Assembly (NCBI GenBank): GCA_026418755.1
Contig: JAOAAR010000129.1
Coordinates: 1-6,198, forward strand
Source of the DNA: Planctomycetota bacterium
Lineage (GTDB): Bacteria; Planctomycetota; SKW154
Direction of reading: 5' to 3'
DNA length: 6,198 nucleotides
Below are positions 1-5,461 of this stretch, one piece after another. Positions within the stretch are counted from its first letter, which is position 1, and the number at the start of each line of letters is the position of its first letter. The notes below the pieces were generated by a model. It had not been told where the DNA came from. It saw only the letters and a program-made list of their open reading frames with translations, and ran no database searches. The position numbers were made by a program, and so were the translations under genes.

Positions 1-349
1 CAGCAAGAAGGAACAGTGCTGCGCAGATAAATGTAACCATCCTCCCCACGCCACCCACCGAGAGCCACCCCAGCGGGGAGATAAGCGCAAGCGGCACACA
101 TATCAGCATCCCGCGGAAAAACATATACAAGGAACCCATAAGGTATGCACCATTCCATCCTGTCACAAGATACACCACAATCGAGGCATCCAACGCCATA
201 CAGACGATACAGACATAATTGGCGAGAGAACGCGTCAAGGGGTAAAACTCTCTTCCTGTCAACAAAATAAATACCGATATCGCAAAATCAGTGACCAGAA
301 ATCCAACAAGCAGCGGAAATAAAACCGACTCTCTGCCCTTACTTGTCAT
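1..349 (-). CDS. Polytopic membrane protein of unknown function (N-terminal part, runs off the window)
   Basis: I do not recognise this protein. Reading the minus strand from an ATG at 349-347, the frame stays open for 116 codons to the window edge, so only the N-terminus is present. The translation begins MTSKGRESVLFP and is strongly hydrophobic, with probable membrane segments near residues 8-31, 43-63, 67-95 and 103 onward; an inner-membrane location is inferred. The start lies inside the upstream minus-strand gene, overlapping its end by 11 bp (ATG at 349, upstream stop at 341-339). There is no good ribosome binding site of its own, only a GAAGAG immediately before the ATG, so translation is probably coupled to the exported protein upstream. 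The two products may work together, but nothing here shows a biochemical activity. The open frame, hydrophobic pattern and overlap make a real gene likely. Confidence 0.7.
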   Translation of the reverse strand, partial: MTSKGRESVLFPLLVGFLVTDFAISVFILLTGREFYPLTRSLANYVCIVCMALDASIVVYLVTGWNGAYLMGSLYMFFRGMLICVPLALISPLGWLSVGGVGRMVTFICAALFLLA

Positions 350-1103
350 ACTCTTCGTTTTCTTGAGAAATTCTCTCAATATGTTCTTTGCTCACCGGTT
401 TCACCTTCCAGACAACCAGAATCGGAAACTCTTCTTTTGTTCCCATACTTCGCGAATCCTCACTCGTCACTCTTCCGAACTTCACACTCCTCACCACTTT
501 TGCATACACATATATTAGTTTTGGCTCCATCCTCACATTCCACTCTCTCACCCGCTCTTCCTCGGAAGAGTCCTTGTACGCCTTCCCCCTCGGATAAGGA
601 TACTGATTAAGCGCTATGAGATATTCAGCGTATGTCGAGCCAGCCAACTTGCCGTAAAGTTTACGCGCCTCATCATCATTCGGTATCTTCCTGTTCTTAT
701 CGATTATGCACGGAAACAGCGATGTCTCAAAACTGAAATACCCATCCTCTGCCCACTCCTTCTGATTATCATACTGCCCTTTATACCCTTTCACCTTTGT
801 CTGCGTCCTCTTCTCCTGTTTCCCTTTCTCCTCTGGAGTCCCAGGCTCATCATAATCATACTCTGCAAACTGGTCCCACACCACGCTCAATTCGTCTATA
901 AACCGCACCAGTCTCCCCTCATACTCCTCCAATTTCACCCACAAACTACCCCGCTCGATATACTCAAAACTGTAGTCCGTTACTCTGGAGAAATCTACTT
1001 TCAACTCGCTCCACGGCTTCGCACTCTCTCCTTCCCTACCTTCCTGCCCGAGTACTACAAGAGAGATACAAACAATAAACACTATCAAGAATAACCATCT
1101 CAT
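339..1103 (-). CDS. Exported hypothetical protein with N-terminal signal peptide
   Basis: This gene is not recognised. From the ATG at 1103 the product has 254 residues. It opens with a typical signal peptide (MRW, then a hydrophobic core at residues 4-18, then GQEGREG), so it is probably secreted or periplasmic; there is no lipobox cysteine. The mature part is highly charged and rich in Tyr, Glu and Lys, with a Glu/Lys-rich low-complexity stretch at about 87-105 and one cysteine (Cys132). The segments EEYEGRLVRFIDEL (59-72) and KLIYVYAKVVRS (195-206) resemble strands of small beta-barrel (OB-like) folds, but that is weak inference. I chose the 1103 start because AAGGAGG (1110-1116) lies six bases upstream and it leaves a compact signal peptide. 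An in-frame ATG at 1133, also behind GGAGG, is a close alternative, and a TTG at 1154 is less likely. The stop overlaps the membrane protein downstream. Confidence 0.72.
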   Translation of the reverse strand: MRWLFLIVFIVCISLVVLGQEGREGESAKPWSELKVDFSRVTDYSFEYIERGSLWVKLEEYEGRLVRFIDELSVVWDQFAEYDYDEPGTPEEKGKQEKRTQTKVKGYKGQYDNQKEWAEDGYFSFETSLFPCIIDKNRKIPNDDEARKLYGKLAGSTYAEYLIALNQYPYPRGKAYKDSSEEERVREWNVRMEPKLIYVYAKVVRSVKFGRVTSEDSRSMGTKEEFPILVVWKVKPVSKEHIERISQENEEYDK

Positions 1104-1109
1104 ACTCTC

Positions 1110-1116
1110 CCTCCTT
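1110..1116 (-). promoter_or_regulatory. Strong Shine-Dalgarno deciding the 1103 start
   Basis: On the minus strand AAGGAGG is followed by a six-base spacer and the ATG at 1103, which is ideal geometry. A second strong site, GGAGGGGAGG (1139-1148), sits five bases before another in-frame ATG at 1133. Both could be used. The inner one is preferred because it leaves a short, typical signal-peptide n-region. Confidence 0.6.
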
Positions 1117-1166
1117 ATCCACACAGAAATCATTTTAACCTCCCCTCCTCTCAAAAATCAAACAAA

Positions 1167-1194
1167 TTTTTACCAAGCAAACGGGGTTTGCCAA
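1167..1194 (-). promoter_or_regulatory. Candidate sigma70-type promoter for the exported/membrane gene pair
   Basis: On the minus strand, TTGGCA (1194-1189, five of six matches to the -35 consensus) is separated by 16 bases from TAAAAA (1172-1167, four of six matches to -10). Transcription would begin near 1160, giving a leader of roughly 30-60 bases depending on the start codon. The -10 match is only fair and the region is AT-rich, so chance is possible. An inverted repeat at 1177-1191 lies across the spacer and -35. Confidence 0.35.
1177..1191. repeat. Small inverted repeat over the candidate promoter
   Basis: GCAAAC and GTTTGC form a perfect six-base inverted repeat around a GGG centre. 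It occupies the spacer and the edge of the -35 box of the candidate minus-strand promoter, where an operator for a dimeric repressor would sit. It is not followed by a T-run, so a terminator is unlikely. A six-base stem is short enough to arise by chance. Confidence 0.3.
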
Positions 1195-1320
1195 CACAGA
1201 ATAAACGAGCCGTTTTTAGAGAAAAACTCGCTGAAAAGCATTACACGCGAAATAGAAGCGATGAGGTTTGAAAATCAAAAGATTTTTGGGAAAATAACGG
1301 AGGAGAATGGAGAAGCGTAA
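1195..1320 (+). pseudogene. Possible C-terminal remnant of a lost gene upstream of recO, or a short leader ORF
   Basis: In the plus-strand frame ending with TAA at 1318-1320, two bases before the recO start, the last roughly 40 codons read like a normal charged, amphipathic protein C-terminus (for example NEPFLEKNSLKSITREIEA). The frame has no ATG, GTG or TTG between the preceding stop (973-975) and an ATG at 1261. Only a 19-residue peptide (1261-1320) could therefore be started conventionally, and it lacks a clear ribosome binding site. The 2-bp spacing to recO is typical of an operon partner. One reading is that a gene once upstream of recO was cut off when the divergent minus-strand pair arrived. 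Another is that this is merely a leader or chance open frame. No family is recognised. Confidence 0.25.
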
Positions 1321-1322
1321 AA

Positions 1323-2075
1323 GTGCTGTCTGAAGTCACAAGAGCGGTTGTTCTGAAAACCTCACCATACTCGAACACATCACTCGTGGTCACTTTCTAC
1401 ACCGAAAAATACGGTAAACTGGTGGCGATGGCAAAAGGTGCTCGGAACAGACAGCGGACCGTCGAGGGGGCGATTGAGACCCTTTCGCTTGGCGAGGCGG
1501 TCTTTTACCTGAAAAAAGGGCGAGGGATGGCGACGCTAAAAGAGTATGAGGCCTACGAAGATTTCATAGAGATTCGCAAGTCGCTTGAGCGATTTCACAC
1601 CGCTGAAGGAGTGTTAGAGTACTTGTTGGAAGGAGTCGCAGACTACGAAAGAGAATTTGAACTCTTCAGCATCACTGTAGCAGCGTTTGACGCAATCGCA
1701 AAAGGGCATCCATACAGCGCACTGGCAGCATTTCTCATACAGGCTTTATCCATCGGGGGAGTTTTCCCTTCAGTAACATCTTGTTCTGCGTGCGGAAACA
1801 ACTTATCAGAAAGATCCCCTCTTGCCTACTCAACATTTAAGAAGACATTCTTGTGCGAAGAGTGCCTCGGAAAAAGCGAGCATATAAAATTTCCGCCACA
1901 GGTTAGAACAATTGTGAATGGTATCCTACATCTCGGGACGAAGATAAAAACAGTGCGGTTGCCGACAAATGTTCTACCACATCTCTTCCGACTCACCACC
2001 ACGATTTTCGAGTTGAACTTCGGCAGAAGACTGTGGCAGACCGAAAAACTGATTCCAGCGGTGACAGAAATATGA
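1323..2075 (+). CDS. recO: DNA repair protein RecO
   Basis: RecO is the recombination mediator that, with RecR (and RecF), helps load RecA onto SSB-coated single-stranded DNA at gaps and can anneal complementary strands; it acts in the cytoplasm. The 250-residue product matches the usual family length of about 240-270. The N-terminal OB-fold region (1-80) has the typical opening TRAVVLKTSPYSNTSLVVTF followed by the glycine-rich KLVAMAKGARN. A helical middle follows, then a four-cysteine zinc site (Cys154, Cys157, Cys178, Cys181, spaced CxxC-20-CxxC), and the C-terminus has the usual helical end. Translation starts at a GTG with GGAG (1309-1312) ten bases upstream. The stop overlaps the next gene's start (ATGA), so the radical SAM gene is almost certainly translated from the same message. 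No convincing promoter of its own was found. Confidence 0.93.
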   Translation: MLSEVTRAVVLKTSPYSNTSLVVTFYTEKYGKLVAMAKGARNRQRTVEGAIETLSLGEAVFYLKKGRGMATLKEYEAYEDFIEIRKSLERFHTAEGVLEYLLEGVADYEREFELFSITVAAFDAIAKGHPYSALAAFLIQALSIGGVFPSVTSCSACGNNLSERSPLAYSTFKKTFLCEECLGKSEHIKFPPQVRTIVNGILHLGTKIKTVRLPTNVLPHLFRLTTTIFELNFGRRLWQTEKLIPAVTEI

Positions 2076-3385
2076 ACCTTCTTCTGGTAAACCCTCCCAT
2101 TTATGATTTTGCAGCATACAATTTCTGGCTTAAGCCATATGGCTTGCTTCAGGTAGCTTCCGCTTTGAAGACTTCAGGAGCATCCGTCCTCTTTTTCGAC
2201 TTCTGCGACACAACGCGTATGTTATCTCTCAAAAAAGACCCTTACGGAAGAAGCAAGTTTGAAGCAACGGTTGAGAAACGCCCTGCCCTCTTCTCCTCGT
2301 TTCGCCGCCGATTCCGCAGATACGGTCTGCCCCGCGAGAGTTTTGCTCGATTCATAAACCAAAATATCGGAAAACGGTTAGACTCTGCTTTCGTCTCCTC
2401 TTCCATGACTTACTGGTATCTCGGTGTTTTCGAAGTTGTCAAAGTGTTGAAAGAGCACTTCGGCGAGAGACTTCCAATCTATGTGGGCGGAACATATGCA
2501 GCGCTCTGCTATGAACACCTTCGTTCCCATCTCTCAATCAACGGCATCTGGACCCCAAAAGGCTGGCTCGGAGAAGAGTTCCCTCTCCCTCCTTCTCTTA
2601 ACATTCTTCCTGCAGACTTCTCCGTTTACGAAAATCTGGATTTCGGAGTCACGCGCCTGTCAAGAGGCTGCCCTTTTAAATGCACATATTGCGCCTCCAC
2701 GCTCCTTGAGCCTGAAATGAGATTACGTCCGGAAGAGACCGTCCTCGATGAGTTACGCTATCTCGCACGAAGAGAAGTAAAAGATGTTGCCTTCTACGAC
2801 GATAGCCTTCTGATTCACATCGAGTACTTGAAAAGAATGACTGAAAGACTAAAAAAGGAAGGAATCCGATTTAGATATCATACTCCAAACGGGGTTCATT
2901 CCCGTTTCATCTCTCTAGAAACAGCAAAATTTCTCAAAGAGGCAGGGTTTGAAACTCTGTTCATCGGCTACGAATGTGCCGATTCGCAGATTTTGGCGAA
3001 GACAGGAGACAAAGTACGCTTAGAGGAGGTGAAAGAGAGCGTGAAGAATCTGCTTGCAGCAGGATTTACAGCGCAGCAAGTCACCCTCTATGTTCTTGCA
3101 GGACACCCTGACATTCCAATGGAGGCTGTCGAAATTTCGATAAGAGAAGGAGCGAAGTTAGGAGTACGGCTGATGTTGGCTGAGTACTCCCCGATTCCAA
3201 ACACGCCCGACGGAGAAAACGCATTCAAGCGATTCAGAATTGACGGGCATTCAGAACCTCTGCTCACCAACAACACCTTTTTTACTGAACTTGTCTTAGG
3301 CGGAGAGAATGTCCAAAAATTGAAAGAGCAAGTACGGTCTCACAACCGCACACTACCAAAACCAAGAAATTCCACCACACATTGA
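2072..3385 (+). CDS. Radical SAM protein with N-terminal B12-binding-like region, function unknown
   Basis: The 437-residue product is a radical SAM enzyme of the class that often binds cobalamin; its substrate is unknown. Residues 1-50 (MNLLLVNPPIYDF, then WLKPYGLLQVASALK, then LFFDFCD) match the start of B12-binding-type domains in this superfamily, and a Rossmann-like GGTYAAL follows at 139-145. I see no DxHxxG cobalamin-ligating motif, so any cobalamin may be bound base-off without a protein histidine, or not at all. The radical SAM core follows with the canonical CxxxCxxC [4Fe-4S] motif (Cys200, Cys204, Cys207 in LSRGCPFKCTYCAS) and typical later strands (DVAFYDDSLL at 238-247, ETLFIGYECAD at 294-304, LYVLAGHP at 339-346, then PIPNTP at 374-379). 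The ATG at 2072 overlaps the recO stop as ATGA, with GGTGA seven bases upstream. An earlier in-frame GTG at 2033 was rejected. The C-terminal tail after about 420 is short and basic. Confidence 0.88.
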   Translation: MNLLLVNPPIYDFAAYNFWLKPYGLLQVASALKTSGASVLFFDFCDTTRMLSLKKDPYGRSKFEATVEKRPALFSSFRRRFRRYGLPRESFARFINQNIGKRLDSAFVSSSMTYWYLGVFEVVKVLKEHFGERLPIYVGGTYAALCYEHLRSHLSINGIWTPKGWLGEEFPLPPSLNILPADFSVYENLDFGVTRLSRGCPFKCTYCASTLLEPEMRLRPEETVLDELRYLARREVKDVAFYDDSLLIHIEYLKRMTERLKKEGIRFRYHTPNGVHSRFISLETAKFLKEAGFETLFIGYECADSQILAKTGDKVRLEEVKESVKNLLAAGFTAQQVTLYVLAGHPDIPMEAVEISIREGAKLGVRLMLAEYSPIPNTPDGENAFKRFRIDGHSEPLLTNNTFFTELVLGGENVQKLKEQVRSHNRTLPKPRNSTTH

Positions 3386-3396
3386 CAGTAAAAGTA

Positions 3397-3414
3397 TCCT
3401 CCCTTAAGGGAGGA
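3397..3414. terminator. Perfect 18-bp palindrome between convergent genes, candidate terminator
   Basis: TCCTCCCTTAAGGGAGGA is a perfect palindrome placed 12 bases after the radical SAM stop and spanning the DUF58 stop codon (3406-3404 on the minus strand). The RNA would form a GC-rich stem (CCTCCC/GGGAGG) around a TTAA loop. On the minus strand it is followed by TACTTTTACT, a weak U-tract that suits termination of the DUF58 transcript. On the plus strand no T-run follows, so termination of recO and the radical SAM gene there is less certain. Confidence 0.5.
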
Positions 3415-4258
3415 AGTAGCCAAGCGACAGGAGTTTTTCAACCGGAACTCTAAAAGGCTGCTCTGCGATAGTAATGACCACCTCAGCGCTTGTTTCTCGA
3501 GCGGTCTCACACAATTCCGTGCAAAAGTCCCGATACTCTTCTTCGTAAGTTTTTCTTACTCTATCATCAATCGAGAGTTCTACTCGTTCACCAGTTTCAG
3601 AGTCCACAAGACGGAAATCACTCAATTCCTCAGTAAAAACTCTGTCTTCCTGCGAGTGAACTGCAACGAGAATCTGCGGGAGAGAGCGGGATTGTGCGAA
3701 GGAGAGAGCGGCGCGGTATTGGGGGTCGAAGAAGTCCGAGACCACGATGAGCGCCTGAATACTTTTCAGGTCTTCGAGAACACTGCCAAGAGAGCGCAAC
3801 AATGATGTTGTGCCTGCTGCTTTGGCATTCTCAAGAGGTTGAACAAGCACTCGAGTAGAGGCTGCACCTTTTAACTCAGAAAGAACCCTCGCTTCGCCAT
3901 CCGAAGCGAATGCAAGAATGATTCTGTCTCCGGCGTTCAATGCGAGGTCACATAAAGCGAGTGCAATCTGACAGGCGCTTGTGAACTTGGAGTGCATAGA
4001 AGCGGAAGAGTCAAGAAGAAGAAGGTAGAGAAGTTCGCGTTCTTCTTCAAAAAGACGGAGGTTCAGTTTTCCGGAACGCGCGAAATACTTCCAGTCGAGA
4101 TAGCGAATCTCATCGCCTGCAGTGTAAGGGCGTCTGTCAGCGAGTTCAAGCCCCGAGCCGATTCTTTTGAGCCGTTTCATACGAGATGGGGCGTAAAGCC
4201 GCCGCGCCAAGAGCCGCAACTCCTCCAACTCCCGCCAGAAAGATGCCTCAAACCTCAC
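3404..4258 (-). CDS. DUF58 domain protein (von Willebrand A-like, MoxR-associated family)
   Basis: DUF58 proteins are VWA-like and usually sit next to a MoxR AAA+ ATPase, where they are thought to act as adaptors in protein or cofactor assembly; their exact role is mostly unknown. Counting from the start used here (284 residues), the family signature is clear: GSGLELADRRPYTAGDEIRYLDW at about 34-56, ARSGKL at 60-65, LFEEERELLYLLLLDSSASM at 69-88. The MIDAS-like metal site is intact: DxSxS at 83-87, Thr150/Thr151, and Asp175 in VVSDFFD. No membrane segment is present, so it is the soluble cytoplasmic type. The GTG at 4258 was chosen because GGAA lies nine bases upstream; a TTG at 4267 would add three residues but has no spaced ribosome site. 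It is transcribed divergently from the carbonic-anhydrase fusion gene, and no MoxR gene is adjacent on either side. Confidence 0.9.
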   Translation of the reverse strand: MRFEASFWRELEELRLLARRLYAPSRMKRLKRIGSGLELADRRPYTAGDEIRYLDWKYFARSGKLNLRLFEEERELLYLLLLDSSASMHSKFTSACQIALALCDLALNAGDRIILAFASDGEARVLSELKGAASTRVLVQPLENAKAAGTTSLLRSLGSVLEDLKSIQALIVVSDFFDPQYRAALSFAQSRSLPQILVAVHSQEDRVFTEELSDFRLVDSETGERVELSIDDRVRKTYEEEYRDFCTELCETARETSAEVVITIAEQPFRVPVEKLLSLGYFLP

Positions 4259-4273
4259 AATAGCCAATTCCGA

Positions 4274-4302
4274 TAGACTAAAAGGACGCTCATCATTATA
4301 AT
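4274..4302 (+). promoter_or_regulatory. Promoter for the carbonic-anhydrase/isochorismatase fusion gene
   Basis: TAGACT (4274-4279, four of six matches to the -35 consensus), a 17-base spacer and a perfect TATAAT (4297-4302) form a convincing sigma70-type promoter. Transcription would start near 4309, giving a leader of about 29 bases that contains the GAGGAG ribosome site (4325-4330) before the ATG at 4338. The -10 overlaps the -10 of the opposing DUF58 promoter. Confidence 0.65.
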
Positions 4303-4323
4303 CATTTTGTTTTGGTCTGTCTA
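4295..4323 (-). promoter_or_regulatory. Promoter for the DUF58 gene, overlapping the divergent promoter
   Basis: On the minus strand TAGACA (4323-4318, five of six matches), a 17-base spacer and a perfect TATAAT (4300-4295) form a strong sigma70-type promoter. Start would be near 4288, about 30 bases before the GTG at 4258. The octamer ATTATAAT (4295-4302) is its own reverse complement, so the two opposing -10 boxes share six bases and RNA polymerase could not occupy both at once. Confidence 0.65.
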
Positions 4324-4337
4324 TGAGGAGCAGAAAA

Positions 4338-5438
4338 ATGGCATTTTATGAGTTCGAAGGAAAAAGACCCTCCGTTGGAGAGGGGAGTTATGTGAGTCCT
4401 GATGCAGTGGTGATTGGTGATGTGAAAATCGGCAAGGACTGTTATATAGGACCAGGAGCGGTAATAAAAGGAGACTATGGTCCTATCATCATAGGAGACA
4501 ACACGAACATTCAAGAGAACAGCATCGTTCATGGCAGACCTGAAGAGACGACTCGTATCGGAGACCGCGTCACAGTAGGACACTGCGCAATCATACATAC
4601 TTGCACGGTGGAAGATGATGTTTTAGTTGGAATGGGTGCAATTGTTTCTGATTATGCGGTTGTGGGGAAGCATTCCATTGTAGCCGAAGGTGCGGTCGTC
4701 GTGAACGGGCAAAAAATCGGTGAGAATGTTATTGTCGGAGGAATTCCTGCAAAAGAGATAGGAAAGATAGACAACAAGACGAGAGAGCGTTTTTTAGGGT
4801 ATAAGATGTTATACAGTCAACTTGCACGACGGTATGAGCGCTCTTGCCGTCAGGTGCCAGAATATCTCGTTCGTAAAGACACGGATACAAGCGGACTTAT
4901 TGACGAGAAAAGGACTGTTCTCGTAGTCGTGGATATGCAAGAGAAACTGTTTCGGATGATGTTGGACAAAGAAAAAGTCCTTAAAAATGTGATACGACTC
5001 ATTAGGTTCGCTAAAACAGTAGAGATTCCAATCGTTGTGACGGAGCAGTATCCGAAGGGGCTCGGCAAGACAATGGAAGAGGTAAAGAGAGAATTACCCG
5101 ATGGGGTAGAAGTAATCGAGAAAGTGGCGTTCGGATGTTTTGGAGAAAAGCGGTTCGCAGAGAAGTTGAAAGAGTTGTCTGCTAAAGATGTAGTGGTATG
5201 CGGCATAGAGGCGCATATATGTGTGGGGCAGACTGTTGCAGGTGCGCCGAGAGATTACAGAATCTTCTTGGTGGCTGATGCAACATCTTCACCAACAGAG
5301 ATAGACAAAAGCGTGGCAATAGAGCGAGCAAAAATGTCAGGAGTGATTCCGACAACGACAGAGATGTTTATGTTCGAGTATTTACGAGCAGCAAAAACGG
5401 AGAAGTTTGAGAAGTGTTTGGATATTTTGCGCCGATGA
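4338..5438 (+). CDS. Fusion protein: gamma-carbonic-anhydrase-like beta-helix plus isochorismatase-like (YcaC/ISOC-type) hydrolase
   Basis: The 366-residue product joins two complete domains. Residues 1 to about 140 form a left-handed beta-helix of the gamma-carbonic anhydrase/PaaY/YrdA type, with hexapeptide-like turns and the zinc ligands His65 (NSIVHG), His82 (VTVGHC) and His87 (AIIHTC). Residues 145-172 match the C-terminal helix of that family. After a linker (about 173-188) comes an isochorismatase-fold cysteine hydrolase, residues 190-366, with the expected triad Asp199 (VLVVVDMQEKLF), Lys262 (VIEKVAFGCF) and Cys295 (CGIEAHICVGQT). TEQYPKGLGKT and VADATSS place it near the YcaC/ISOC1/ISOC2 group, whose physiological substrates are poorly known. 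Hydration of CO2 by the first half is possible but not proven, since many relatives are inactive or act otherwise. The ATG at 4338 has GAGGAG seven bases upstream; an ATG at 4323 lacks such a site. lysS follows 23 bp later. Confidence 0.88.
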   Translation: MAFYEFEGKRPSVGEGSYVSPDAVVIGDVKIGKDCYIGPGAVIKGDYGPIIIGDNTNIQENSIVHGRPEETTRIGDRVTVGHCAIIHTCTVEDDVLVGMGAIVSDYAVVGKHSIVAEGAVVVNGQKIGENVIVGGIPAKEIGKIDNKTRERFLGYKMLYSQLARRYERSCRQVPEYLVRKDTDTSGLIDEKRTVLVVVDMQEKLFRMMLDKEKVLKNVIRLIRFAKTVEIPIVVTEQYPKGLGKTMEEVKRELPDGVEVIEKVAFGCFGEKRFAEKLKELSAKDVVVCGIEAHICVGQTVAGAPRDYRIFLVADATSSPTEIDKSVAIERAKMSGVIPTTTEMFMFEYLRAAKTEKFEKCLDILRR

Positions 5439-5461
5439 CAGAGTTTTAAGGAATCAAAAAT

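Noticed and set aside
291..597. Plus-strand frames opposite the exported-protein gene
   Set aside because: No ribosome sites and no family resemblance; they mirror the better-supported minus-strand gene with its signal peptide and strong Shine-Dalgarno.
1271..1286. AAAATC/GATTTT hairpin before recO
   Set aside because: Six-base, nearly all A-T stem in an AT-rich stretch; no T-run placement or conservation evidence for a terminator or riboswitch.
2033..2071. Upstream GTG start for the radical SAM gene
   Set aside because: It would add 13 residues unlike the family N-terminus and overlap recO by 43 bp; the ATG at 2072 gives the canonical MNLLLVNPP start, an ATGA overlap and a GGTGA site.
3992..4276. 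94-residue plus-strand frame opposite the DUF58 N-terminus
   Set aside because: Antisense to the conserved DUF58 signature and without a credible ribosome site.
4323..4337. ATG at 4323 as start of the fusion gene
   Set aside because: No ribosome site upstream, and it overlaps the -35 of the opposing promoter; the ATG at 4338 has GAGGAG at ideal spacing.
4302..4598. 98-residue minus-strand frame over the start of the fusion gene
   Set aside because: Antisense to conserved beta-helix coding sequence and crossing the divergent promoter region; no recognisable protein features.
4850..5206. 118-residue minus-strand frame inside the isochorismatase half
   Set aside because: Ser/Thr-rich shadow translation opposite a well-conserved catalytic domain.
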